From: RYN-428 sp035648595 | GTDB taxonomy: Bacteria; Planctomycetota; Phycisphaerae; Tepidisphaerales; Tepidisphaeraceae | NCBI GenBank assembly: GCA_035648595.1 | Contig: DASRLH010000315.1 | Span: forward strand, 1 to 5,131 | DNA: 5,131 nt | Direction: 5' to 3' | Part shown: positions 1-5,131 of the stretch, piece after piece | How positions within the stretch are numbered: position 1 is the first letter of the stretch | Layout: the number at the start of each line of letters is the position of its first letter | The notes under the pieces: generated by a model | Database searches by the model: none | Seen by the model: only the letters and a program-made list of their open reading frames with translations | Told to the model about the DNA's origin: nothing | Position numbers and translations under genes: made by a program

Positions 1-135
1 ACCACCGGGCCATTGGAAGGCACAAATAACAAGATCAAAACCATGCAACGACAAGCATACGGCTTCCGAGACCCCGACTTCTTCAAACTTAAAATCTTCG
101 CTTTACACGAAACTACCTACGCATTAGTCGGATGA
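1..135 (+). CDS. ISL3-family transposase, C-terminal end only (partial)
   Basis: The frame is open from the first base and encodes 44 residues before TGA. It contains GPLEGTNNKIK, then a Q-R-Q-A-Y-G-F-R stretch, then FFKLKIFALHE, and ends in YALVG. This order (EGxNNKIK, a short basic linker, YGFR, then a hydrophobic helix) is the signature of the C-terminus of ISL3 (IS204/IS1001/IS1165) DDE transposases, which cut and join the ends of their own element. The Glu in LEGTNNKIK is probably the last residue of the catalytic DDE triad. That assignment comes from family knowledge and cannot be tested here, because the two Asp residues lie outside the window. ISL3 transposases are usually about 400 residues or more, so roughly nine tenths of the gene is missing to the left. 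GC is 55 of 120 bases over 1-120, lower than the RHS region, as expected for an acquired element. Confidence 0.88.
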   Translation, partial: TTGPLEGTNNKIKTMQRQAYGFRDPDFFKLKIFALHETTYALVG

Positions 136-138
136 ACC
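1..138 (+). mobile_element. Right end of an ISL3-family insertion sequence (boundary uncertain)
   Basis: The transposase stop at 133-135 is followed by a short tail before unrelated minus-strand coding sequence begins at 178. In ISL3 elements the terminal inverted repeat usually lies very close to the transposase stop. The bases GATGAACC at 131-138 could be the inner part or the end of it, and the element must end somewhere between about 138 and 180. The left end is not in the window, so neither the inverted repeat nor the 8-bp target duplication typical of the family can be confirmed. The end coordinate given is therefore a guess. Confidence 0.4.
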
Positions 139-177
139 TGATTTCATTGGGCATGTTCCCATCGCCCCCTGGCCGCC

Positions 178-417
178 TCACGATCCTGTCAACTTATACA
201 CATCCGTCCCACCGGCGAGGATCGAGCCGTCGGGCTCCAGGGCCAGGGCGTTGATGGGAATCGGCGATAAGCTGGCGCCGTACAGCCTTGTGACGCCATC
301 GGTGCCGAAGGTCGGATCGAGGGATTGGTCGGTGAAGCGGGCGACCAGGGCGTTGCCGTTGGCGTCCATGCCGCCGATCGCGGTTGTAGCGCCGGCACAA
401 TCAAACACCAATAGTCC
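178..417 (-). pseudogene. Fragment of a delta-60-type repeat protein
   Basis: In the minus-strand frame ending at the TGA at 180-178, the last 63 codons (ATG at 369) contain ANGNALVARF, then QSLDPTFGTDGV, then INALALEPDGSILAGG. This matches the delta-60 (TIGR02608-like) unit: an (L/V)ARF strand, a G-S-L-D-x-T-F-G-x-x-G-V turn, then an A-L-x-P-D-G-x-I-x-x-G-G strand. Such units occur in tandem in large secreted or surface proteins, where they probably form beta-propeller-like folds. Only about one and a half units are visible, with no clear start codon or ribosome site. The frame runs on upstream through 418-559 without recognisable similarity. The fragment ends about 40 bases from the IS transposase, so truncation by the IS or by recombination is likely. 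A short expressed gene using TTG at 411 or GTG at 408 cannot be excluded. Bases 136-177 and 418-559 hold nothing else I can identify. Confidence 0.55.
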
Positions 418-559
418 GGCCCTGCGCGAATTATCCGATTCTTGCAGGAGCGCACCCGTCCTGTTGTCCGCTCCACCGTCCTTGGCGACTTGCTGGTGAT
501 CATGAAACCAGTAGTACGTTTTCCGTTTCACCGAACTCAGCCGGGCCCAAGCTGATTTT

Positions 560-1756
560 CTACAGAGCCCTCTTGATCCCTTGTCCTGCCTGCGCCAAAA
601 CGAAACGGTTCCCGCGCAGTCTGAACGCCTGGAAAACATCAAGTACGAGTGCTTTGGTAGTGCCCGCTTCATAATCCCACAAAACGAATTGCTGGGGCCT
701 CGGATATTTTGCCAAATTAGAATCGTTGTAAACCAAAATTCGATGATGCGTCGGATCCCACGCATGCGCCGGCCCGACTGTTTCGCCCGGTTCAAGCTTC
801 CGTTGGTTGAATCGCATCCGGTGGACTATTTTCATGTTTGAGTCCCGCATCGTGAGAACTTGCGCCCTGCGTCTAAAATCGTAATCGCTATATAAGAGAA
901 GGAGCGCGCCCGTATTCGATTCGGCCGCGCCTTGAAAAAACGGTCCGGGCACCGCCCCATCCCTGGACTCGAGCTCATCGTTATAAACCGAAATCTGCGC
1001 GGTCCTACGCGAGATTGCGACAACCGAATTCTCCCGCGGATGAAGATGACCATCGACTACCAAAACAGCCGATCCATTTGGCCCTTCCCGGGCAGGACGG
1101 AATACCAGGTAGCCGAGGTTCTGGGTGAGCCGGAGGTATTCATCTGGATGCGGCACAATTTTACGGGCACCCTCGAACATTGGCAACAAAGACGACTGAC
1201 CGATCTGAACCAACGTTGCCGTGTCGAGAATACGGAGTGGAATTCCAACGCGCGCTACGTATCGGCCGTCATTGCTTAGGGCAAACGGGGGCGACGAGAC
1301 ACTGTCTCGCGGCCAGTCCCATGTTTTTAAAGCGGTTGGCGTTCCGCCAGGCTTCCACTCCACAACTTCCAGACTCCACCGACCGCGACCCACCGAGGTC
1401 TCCGGAGCCTCCGCAATCACGAGACGATCGCCCGAATAAGATGCACCTAAGACCCCCACCGCGCTAATGCGCGCGACTTCAGGAGCCCCGAAGCCACCTA
1501 TCTTCCAACACAATGGATAACGAAGTACGTAATAGCGCGAATCGGATATCTCGGCCACATGCGAGAGAAGGGGCATGTCATAGGAATACGCATGCACCAT
1601 CACGAGGAGGCTGTCGCCAGCGATTTCCGCACTGGATAAATCCAGGCTCGCAAGCGCCGGACCGCTGCACCCCGCGCAAAACAGGCTGCTCAACAATGTC
1701 GCCACAACAGCGCCGACAGTCCGGCTTCCCGTGTAATCGAGGGTATAAGGGATCAT
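560..1756 (-). CDS. Predicted lipoprotein with beta-propeller-like repeats; partner or candidate immunity protein of the upstream RHS protein
   Basis: This is a 398-residue protein whose family I do not recognise. The N-terminus has a basic residue (Arg12), a hydrophobic stretch of about residues 14-26, and a lipobox-like F-C-A-G-C with lipidation expected at Cys30. Cys at the -3 position is unusual, but Ala-Gly-Cys fits. Ser follows the Cys, so the usual Lol sorting rule would predict the outer membrane. The mature part has weak WD40/YVTN-like blades. Residues about 158-178 read FALSNDGRYVA followed by IRILDTATL-like spacing, and residues about 332-362 read AWDPTHHRILVYND and then FVLWDYEAG. 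The fold is therefore probably a beta-propeller, inferred from these motifs only. I chose ATG at 1756 because it shares ATGA with the stop of the RHS gene (TGA 1755-1753), a sign of translational coupling. A weak GGCGGG lies 9 bases upstream. GTG at 1765 would add three residues. GC is low compared with the RHS shell (28 of 60 in 661-720). Its position right after an RHS tip is where immunity genes usually lie, but its length is more than expected for one. Confidence 0.8.
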   Translation of the reverse strand: MIPYTLDYTGSRTVGAVVATLLSSLFCAGCSGPALASLDLSSAEIAGDSLLVMVHAYSYDMPLLSHVAEISDSRYYVLRYPLCWKIGGFGAPEVARISAVGVLGASYSGDRLVIAEAPETSVGRGRWSLEVVEWKPGGTPTALKTWDWPRDSVSSPPFALSNDGRYVARVGIPLRILDTATLVQIGQSSLLPMFEGARKIVPHPDEYLRLTQNLGYLVFRPAREGPNGSAVLVVDGHLHPRENSVVAISRRTAQISVYNDELESRDGAVPGPFFQGAAESNTGALLLLYSDYDFRRRAQVLTMRDSNMKIVHRMRFNQRKLEPGETVGPAHAWDPTHHRILVYNDSNLAKYPRPQQFVLWDYEAGTTKALVLDVFQAFRLRGNRFVLAQAGQGIKRAL

Positions 1757-2454
1757 TTGCAGCACCCGCCTTTCGCGGTGTCCTCGATCAATTTCATTAG
1801 CCCATTGACCTCCTTCGGGCTCAGTGCGGTGTTCGGGTCCAGCTTCGGTACCCCACCGGGATCATGCCCAAGCAACGCTTGAACCTGGTCGTGACCCCAC
1901 TGTGCTTCATCCCTGGGAATGCCATTATCCTGAAAGATACAACAGGCCGGATTGGAGGGGACTGACGCGAGAAATGCCTGAAGATCTGGATTGTTCGGCG
2001 CGCCCCCTGGGGCGCTATAGAGCGAACCAACATAATTTTGGTACTTACCCGGATCGGTGCCGATGTGATCTGGTGCGTGCCCCGCCAAGGCATGGCCAAA
2101 TGGTGCCCCGAACCCATGCTCGCCGCCGAACCAGTCAAACCAAGTGTGCGCGTATGCATCGCCCAGCGCGTGAATAATCAACCCCCGTTGAGGCGTGGAA
2201 AGCTGTTGCGTACGCAGTATGGTACGCAGCACGCATCGCCTCCTGCAAGGACTTCCGCCCGTCAACGAGTGGAGATTGTCCTGAATGCGCCCAGCGCGGT
2301 CCATCGTCCAAATGCGAAGCGCGCTCACTGCGCCGTACCGAGGGTCAAGATCCGAGTACTGAGACCAGTACGCAAGCTGCCGCGCGCGCTCCGGAGACAT
2401 ACCGGCCATAAGTGCGACGGCGTAGGTCGTCCAGTAGTGGCCCGCCTCATCATA
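1753..2454 (-). other. C-terminal variable tip domain of the RHS protein: DUF6765 / zinc-dependent phospholipase C-like
   Basis: After DPLGL the last 233 residues are no longer RHS-like. Residues 846-877 read HYWTTYAVALMAGMSPERAR, then QLAYWSQYSDLD. This matches the DUF6765 opening pattern (H-Y-x-x-T-Y, AG, S-x-E-x-A, A-Y-x-S-Q, D). An N-L-H (His902) comes next. Then residues 934-950 read IHALGDAYAHTWFDWFG, with His935, Asp939 and His943, and a GHALAGHAPDHIG block follows with His961, His966, Asp969 and His970. Helical proteins with this H...D...H spacing include zinc-dependent phospholipase C and S1/P1 nuclease-like folds, in which His and Asp side chains bind a zinc cluster. The likely role is a metal-dependent hydrolase effector, with an unknown target. 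Family membership is recalled from pattern and not searched. Six of the seven cysteines of the whole protein lie in this domain. Confidence 0.55.
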
Positions 2455-4974
2455 TAATCCAAGCGGATCACGACCGGACGCCGGCGAATCGTGTTCGATC
2501 TCGTATGAATTAGATCCGTCCAGATATCCCGTCGGGTCCTTCTGAAACCACGTCCCCATGGTATAGCTATAGAACCTCGCGCCCATCATATAGCTGCTGG
2601 AATTGTTCTCCCAATACTCACCCTGCCAGAGAATCCGCATGTAGTAGCCCGGGTCGCTGGTCGCCGTCCAATTCGTCGGATCGACCGTGATCGGCTTCCC
2701 CCAGGCATCGTACAGGAATCGCAACTCCACCGTCTGCGAACCGCTCGCGGGAGCGACCAGTGTCGTCACATCGTAGTCGGGGTCCTGATTGGCATACAAA
2801 CGCTCTTCCAAGCCGCTTCCGTTGATGCCGTAGTTGCCGGTGGTGAGGCTTCCATCCTTGTTCCGATCGCGCAGGATCAACGCGTTGACATATCCTTCGC
2901 CCCAGACGTATTGGTTGTAAATGCCGCTGACCGGATACCAAGTCTCGACCAATCTTCCGCTTGGCGTGTAGAACCACTCCGCCGGGTTTGTCCCGCCGCC
3001 GCTCGTGGCAACCTGCCCGCCGGCATCATGGGTGAAGCTGTTGAGCGTCGTGCTGTCGCTGGTGTCTTTCACCGTAACGACCATGTTCCAGCCGTCATAG
3101 ACGAGATAGTTGCCGGTGTCGTTGCGGAGGGTATTGCCGGCGTTGTCGTAGAGGGGCTGATACGCGGTGCCGCCGCCAAGGCTGGTCCCGCTGATGGTGT
3201 TCACCTGGTTTTGCGACGTCGCGGTGCGGGTTTGGCTGAGGCTGCCGTCCGTGATGGAGTTGAAGTTGCCCACGGCATCAAGGTTGTAGGTTTGATTGGT
3301 GCTCGGAGTCGCGATGGTGTCGTTCGTCGAGTTGAGAGTGCCGCGCTCGAACGCCGGCAGGCGATTCAGATCGTCATAGCCGTTGCCCGCGCCGTTGGCG
3401 TGGAACAACTCGCTGGATGCCGGGTTAACAAGGTTATTGATGTACAGGACGTTTCTATCCCGGTCATACCCGTATTGGAGCCGATCCACCGCGCCGCCGC
3501 CGGTGCCGGTGTTGAGCCAGTATTGGTCGATCACACTCCCGAAGCGATCCAAACCCGTATAGCGGCCATCGCCGCCGTCGTCGTGGTACGAACTGTCGCC
3601 GGTCACCTTGATGTACGTCAGTTGCGTGTGATCCTCGGGGCGGTTCTTTACCACGATCGTGTCCAGGCCAAGATAGCTGTACGCCTCCACCGCCATACCC
3701 GCCGAAAGGCCGGCGTAATCCTGCAGCATGCTGACCCGGCTGATCGCCTCATCCAGCGTCAACGTCGGGCTGCTCATCACCATGTCCGCCCCGCTCGCGT
3801 TGAGCGTCGGCGTCGCGGAGAGCGTGTACGTCAGCAGGTTCACGGAACCAACGGCAACCACCGTCGCGGTGAATGTGCCATCATATACCGCCGGCGTCGC
3901 GCCCGAAACAACGATCTGGAATTGCGTGCCCGCCGCCAGCGCGATCAGATTGGTCCCCCCGGCCGGCGTCAGCGTCGCCGTCGTCCCGCTGAAGGTGATC
4001 GTGGCGACCGGCACGTTGGCCGTGCCCGTCTGCATCATCACCGACCCGCTCGCGTTGGCGCCGGGGCTGGCGGACATCGTGTAGGTGAAGTGCGTGGCAT
4101 CCGTCACCGAGGCAACCGTGAACGTCCCATCATACTGCGACGGCGACGCCCCGCTGATGTACACCTGCGAACCCGGCAGCAGCCCATGCGGGCTGTTGGT
4201 CGTCGCCGTCGCGGTCGTGCCGCTGTAGGTGATCGAGCTGACGTCCGTCTGCCCGCCGTATCCATAATCCTCCACGCACCCGTTCGGGGACGTCATGGTC
4301 AGTTGCCGATCATTGTTCGCTGAACTGCTCGGCACGTTATACGTCCATCCAATAAACGGCGAACTGCCCGTGTTCACCGCGCCGGTTCTCGCCTCGTACT
4401 CCGTCACAAGCTGCGAGAAGCCGTTGTAGATATACTCATTTTGATTTACCGGCGTCCCGGTGCCGTCGGAAGTGCCGTAGCTGCTCGCCTGGAATTCGTG
4501 CCCCGCGCCGTCGAAGGTCCAGGCATGGCTCAGCACCGTCTTGTCCACGCCCGAACCCACGCTGGCAACCCCGCCCACGAGCGGTATGCCGTCCAGCGTC
4601 ATCCGCCCCAGCACATTATAACCATAATCGTGCACCGATCCGCCCGGGCTGGTGGTGCCCGCGAAGTGATCCGTGAATGTCAGTTTCTGGCTCAGATTAT
4701 TGTAGGTGTAAATCTGATCATCCGCCGCCGCGCTGCTCGGCCGGCCCGTGGTCTTATCCGGATACCGCACCGCGCCGACCAGATTATTGCTGAACAAGCC
4801 GCCGGTGGTCCCCACGCCCATCACATATTGCGTGGTCTGGCTGCTTTGCGCCGACGGCATGATCGCCGTCGTCAGCAGGACGTGATTGCCGGCGTCGTGG
4901 ACGAGGCCGACGCCGTGGCCAAGCGTAAGGGAGGGCGTCGCCATGCCAGCATTCCAACCGATATATGTCCTCAT
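1753..4974 (-). CDS. RHS repeat protein: YD repeats, RHS-associated core, and a C-terminal DUF6765 / zinc-phospholipase-like tip
   Basis: From ATG 4974 this encodes 1073 residues, and all residue numbers here count from it. RHS/YD proteins build a beta-stranded cocoon that encloses a variable C-terminal effector. YD-type repeats run through about residues 85-210 and 430-675, for example YTYNNLSQKLTFTD, YGYNVLGRMTLDG, YDNAGNTLRND and YDGWNMVVTV. Residues 248-402 are two tandem beta-type repeats inserted into the shell. The RHS-associated core spans about 751-840, with ARFYSYTMGTWFQKDPTGY and a final DPLGL at 836-840. The tip, 841-1073, is His/Asp-rich and has its own entry. The N-terminal part of the gene lies to the right in another frame, so this frame is either the 3' part of a frameshifted gene or a separately started protein. 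I chose 4974 over ATG 4989 because a GGAGG sits 8 bases before it. The gene overlaps the downstream lipoprotein gene by four bases, ATGA. No signal peptide is visible at this start, as expected if the true N-terminus is elsewhere. Confidence 0.85.
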   Translation of the reverse strand: MRTYIGWNAGMATPSLTLGHGVGLVHDAGNHVLLTTAIMPSAQSSQTTQYVMGVGTTGGLFSNNLVGAVRYPDKTTGRPSSAAADDQIYTYNNLSQKLTFTDHFAGTTSPGGSVHDYGYNVLGRMTLDGIPLVGGVASVGSGVDKTVLSHAWTFDGAGHEFQASSYGTSDGTGTPVNQNEYIYNGFSQLVTEYEARTGAVNTGSSPFIGWTYNVPSSSANNDRQLTMTSPNGCVEDYGYGGQTDVSSITYSGTTATATTNSPHGLLPGSQVYISGASPSQYDGTFTVASVTDATHFTYTMSASPGANASGSVMMQTGTANVPVATITFSGTTATLTPAGGTNLIALAAGTQFQIVVSGATPAVYDGTFTATVVAVGSVNLLTYTLSATPTLNASGADMVMSSPTLTLDEAISRVSMLQDYAGLSAGMAVEAYSYLGLDTIVVKNRPEDHTQLTYIKVTGDSSYHDDGGDGRYTGLDRFGSVIDQYWLNTGTGGGAVDRLQYGYDRDRNVLYINNLVNPASSELFHANGAGNGYDDLNRLPAFERGTLNSTNDTIATPSTNQTYNLDAVGNFNSITDGSLSQTRTATSQNQVNTISGTSLGGGTAYQPLYDNAGNTLRNDTGNYLVYDGWNMVVTVKDTSDSTTLNSFTHDAGGQVATSGGGTNPAEWFYTPSGRLVETWYPVSGIYNQYVWGEGYVNALILRDRNKDGSLTTGNYGINGSGLEERLYANQDPDYDVTTLVAPASGSQTVELRFLYDAWGKPITVDPTNWTATSDPGYYMRILWQGEYWENNSSSYMMGARFYSYTMGTWFQKDPTGYLDGSNSYEIEHDSPASGRDPLGLYDEAGHYWTTYAVALMAGMSPERARQLAYWSQYSDLDPRYGAVSALRIWTMDRAGRIQDNLHSLTGGSPCRRRCVLRTILRTQQLSTPQRGLIIHALGDAYAHTWFDWFGGEHGFGAPFGHALAGHAPDHIGTDPGKYQNYVGSLYSAPGGAPNNPDLQAFLASVPSNPACCIFQDNGIPRDEAQWGHDQVQALLGHDPGGVPKLDPNTALSPKEVNGLMKLIEDTAKGGCCK
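3769..4233 (-). repeat. Two tandem beta-type repeats inserted in the RHS shell
   Basis: The RHS protein holds two diverged copies of a 70-77 residue unit: copy A at residues 248-317 (bases 4233-4024) and copy B at 326-402 (3999-3769). Both start with IT(Y/F)SGTTAT. Both then carry G-(S/T)-Q-(V/F), an SGA(S/T)P...YDGTF block, (F/L)TYT(M/L)SA(S/T)P and NASG. The pattern (GTTATATT.., G..V.ISGA, YDGTFTV, FTYT, G) resembles a repeat seen in phage tail and surface proteins and often labelled FCCH-like or Ig-like. I name it from memory of the pattern. The DNA copies differ clearly, so the duplication is old or the units were acquired as a diverged pair. Outside the pair the RHS sequence picks up its normal course with DEAISRVSMLQDYAG. 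Confidence 0.75.
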
Positions 4975-5131
4975 CCCCTTTTCCTCCATTCTGGATCGTC
5001 CCGGTCGGGCTCACCGTCCGGTTGGGCCGCCCCGCGTGATCGTATCCCAGCAGCGTCGCATCATAATTGCCGGTGGAAGAATCATTGGACGAGGTTCCAA
5101 GCTGCGCCACCGCCTGGCTGTACGTGATCCC
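4784..5131 (-). CDS. RHS repeat protein, upstream segment (partial, frame-disrupted)
   Basis: This frame is open from the right edge of the window. It reads GITYSQAVAQLGTSSND, then GNYDATLLGYDHAGRPNR, then TVSPTGTIQ. The pattern of a GYDxxGRxNR repeat followed by SPTGTI is a standard YD/RHS segment and normally leads straight into a T-Y-I-G stretch. That T-Y-I-G sequence is present just downstream, but in the +1 frame (RTYIGWNAG, codons in phase with 4974 and 4989). In its own frame this segment instead reads unrelated Arg/Pro-rich sequence from about 4995 and ends at TAA (4786-4784). Between the Ile codon of SPTGTI and the TAT of YIG there are 28 bases where related proteins have about 14 residues (my recollection of family members, not an alignment). 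A deletion of roughly 14 bases, or an equivalent indel, is therefore a reasonable explanation. The start of the gene lies outside the window. Confidence 0.72.
   Translation of the reverse strand, partial: GITYSQAVAQLGTSSNDSSTGNYDATLLGYDHAGRPNRTVSPTGTIQNGGKGDEDIYRLECWHGDALPYAWPRRRPRPRRRQSRPADDGDHAVGAKQPDHAICDGRGDHRRLVQQ
4972..4987 (-). promoter_or_regulatory. Strong ribosome binding site with internal ATG inside the RHS gene
   Basis: On the minus strand, GGAGG (4987-4983) is followed by an 8-base spacer AAAAGGGG and ATG (4974-4972). This is near-ideal Shine-Dalgarno spacing. It lies exactly at the point where the upstream RHS frame is lost and the downstream frame begins. It decides the start given for the downstream RHS reading frame. 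The purine run could also be chance sequence created at an indel. Confidence 0.5.

Noticed and set aside
148..161. Short inverted repeat TGGG...CCCA just after the transposase stop
   Set aside because: A four-base stem is too short to call a terminator or an IS inverted repeat.
537..559. Hairpin TCAGC / GCTGA with a 9-base loop followed by TTTT on the plus strand, possible terminator
   Set aside because: The stem is only five pairs and the T-run faces the plus strand, where no gene ends. For the minus-strand genes the hairpin is preceded by A-residues and is not followed by a T-run.
418..795. Upstream extension of the minus-strand frame that ends at 178
   Set aside because: The frame stays open through the tail of the lipoprotein gene, but the translated sequence there has no similarity to delta-60 repeats and overlaps a well-supported gene in another frame.
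2911..4323. Long plus-strand open frame (470 codons) antisense to the RHS gene
   Set aside because: Its product is a low-complexity run of Arg, Ala, Val and His with no domain. It arises because GC-rich coding sequence leaves the opposite strand free of stops, and the minus-strand frame has clear RHS homology.
4978..4985. Programmed frameshifting at the A-A-A-A-G-G-G-G run in the RHS gene
   Set aside because: The shift needed is +1, the run does not fit the X-XXY-YYZ pattern in the upstream frame, and no rare codon or stop is placed to drive a +1 shift. An indel or sequence error is simpler.
4441..5127. Plus-strand open frame of 228 codons
   Set aside because: It is an antisense shadow of the RHS repeats, Arg/Ala-rich, with no recognisable motif or ribosome site.

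Overview
The window is a GC-rich bacterial accessory locus. Nearly all of it is read from the minus strand, and an insertion-sequence remnant sits at the left edge on the plus strand. The style of the RHS repeats and a delta-60-type repeat remnant resemble proteins common in Planctomycetota and related PVC or environmental lineages. This is a weak taxonomic inference, because no rRNA or core gene is present.

Layout, right to left (the direction of transcription on the minus strand): (i) 5131 to about 4990 is the continuation of an RHS (YD-repeat) gene that enters the window from the right. Its frame is lost around 4975-5000. (ii) From 4974 (or 4989) to 1753 one long frame carries the rest of the RHS gene: YD repeats, an insert of two tandem beta-type repeats not normal for an RHS shell, the conserved RHS-associated core ending in DPLGL, and a C-terminal domain of about 233 residues rich in His and Asp that resembles DUF6765 / zinc-dependent phospholipase C-like proteins. 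(iii) An ATGA stop/start overlap leads directly into a 398-residue predicted lipoprotein with beta-propeller-like repeats (1756-560). (iv) 417-178 holds a fragment of a delta-60-type repeat protein on the same strand. (v) 1-135 on the plus strand is the last 44 codons of an ISL3-family transposase.

The most coherent reading is a polymorphic RHS gene with an exchangeable C-terminal tip (a putative metal-dependent hydrolase), translationally coupled to a lipoprotein that could be its immunity factor or partner. The locus is bordered by signs of recombination: the IS end and a broken delta-60 gene. GC content falls from the RHS shell to the tip and downstream gene, as expected if the tip and its partner arrived as a cassette. 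The frame break at the right raises the question of whether the downstream frame is a pseudogene, a sequencing artefact, or an independently translated protein using the strong GGAGG-ATG start inside it.
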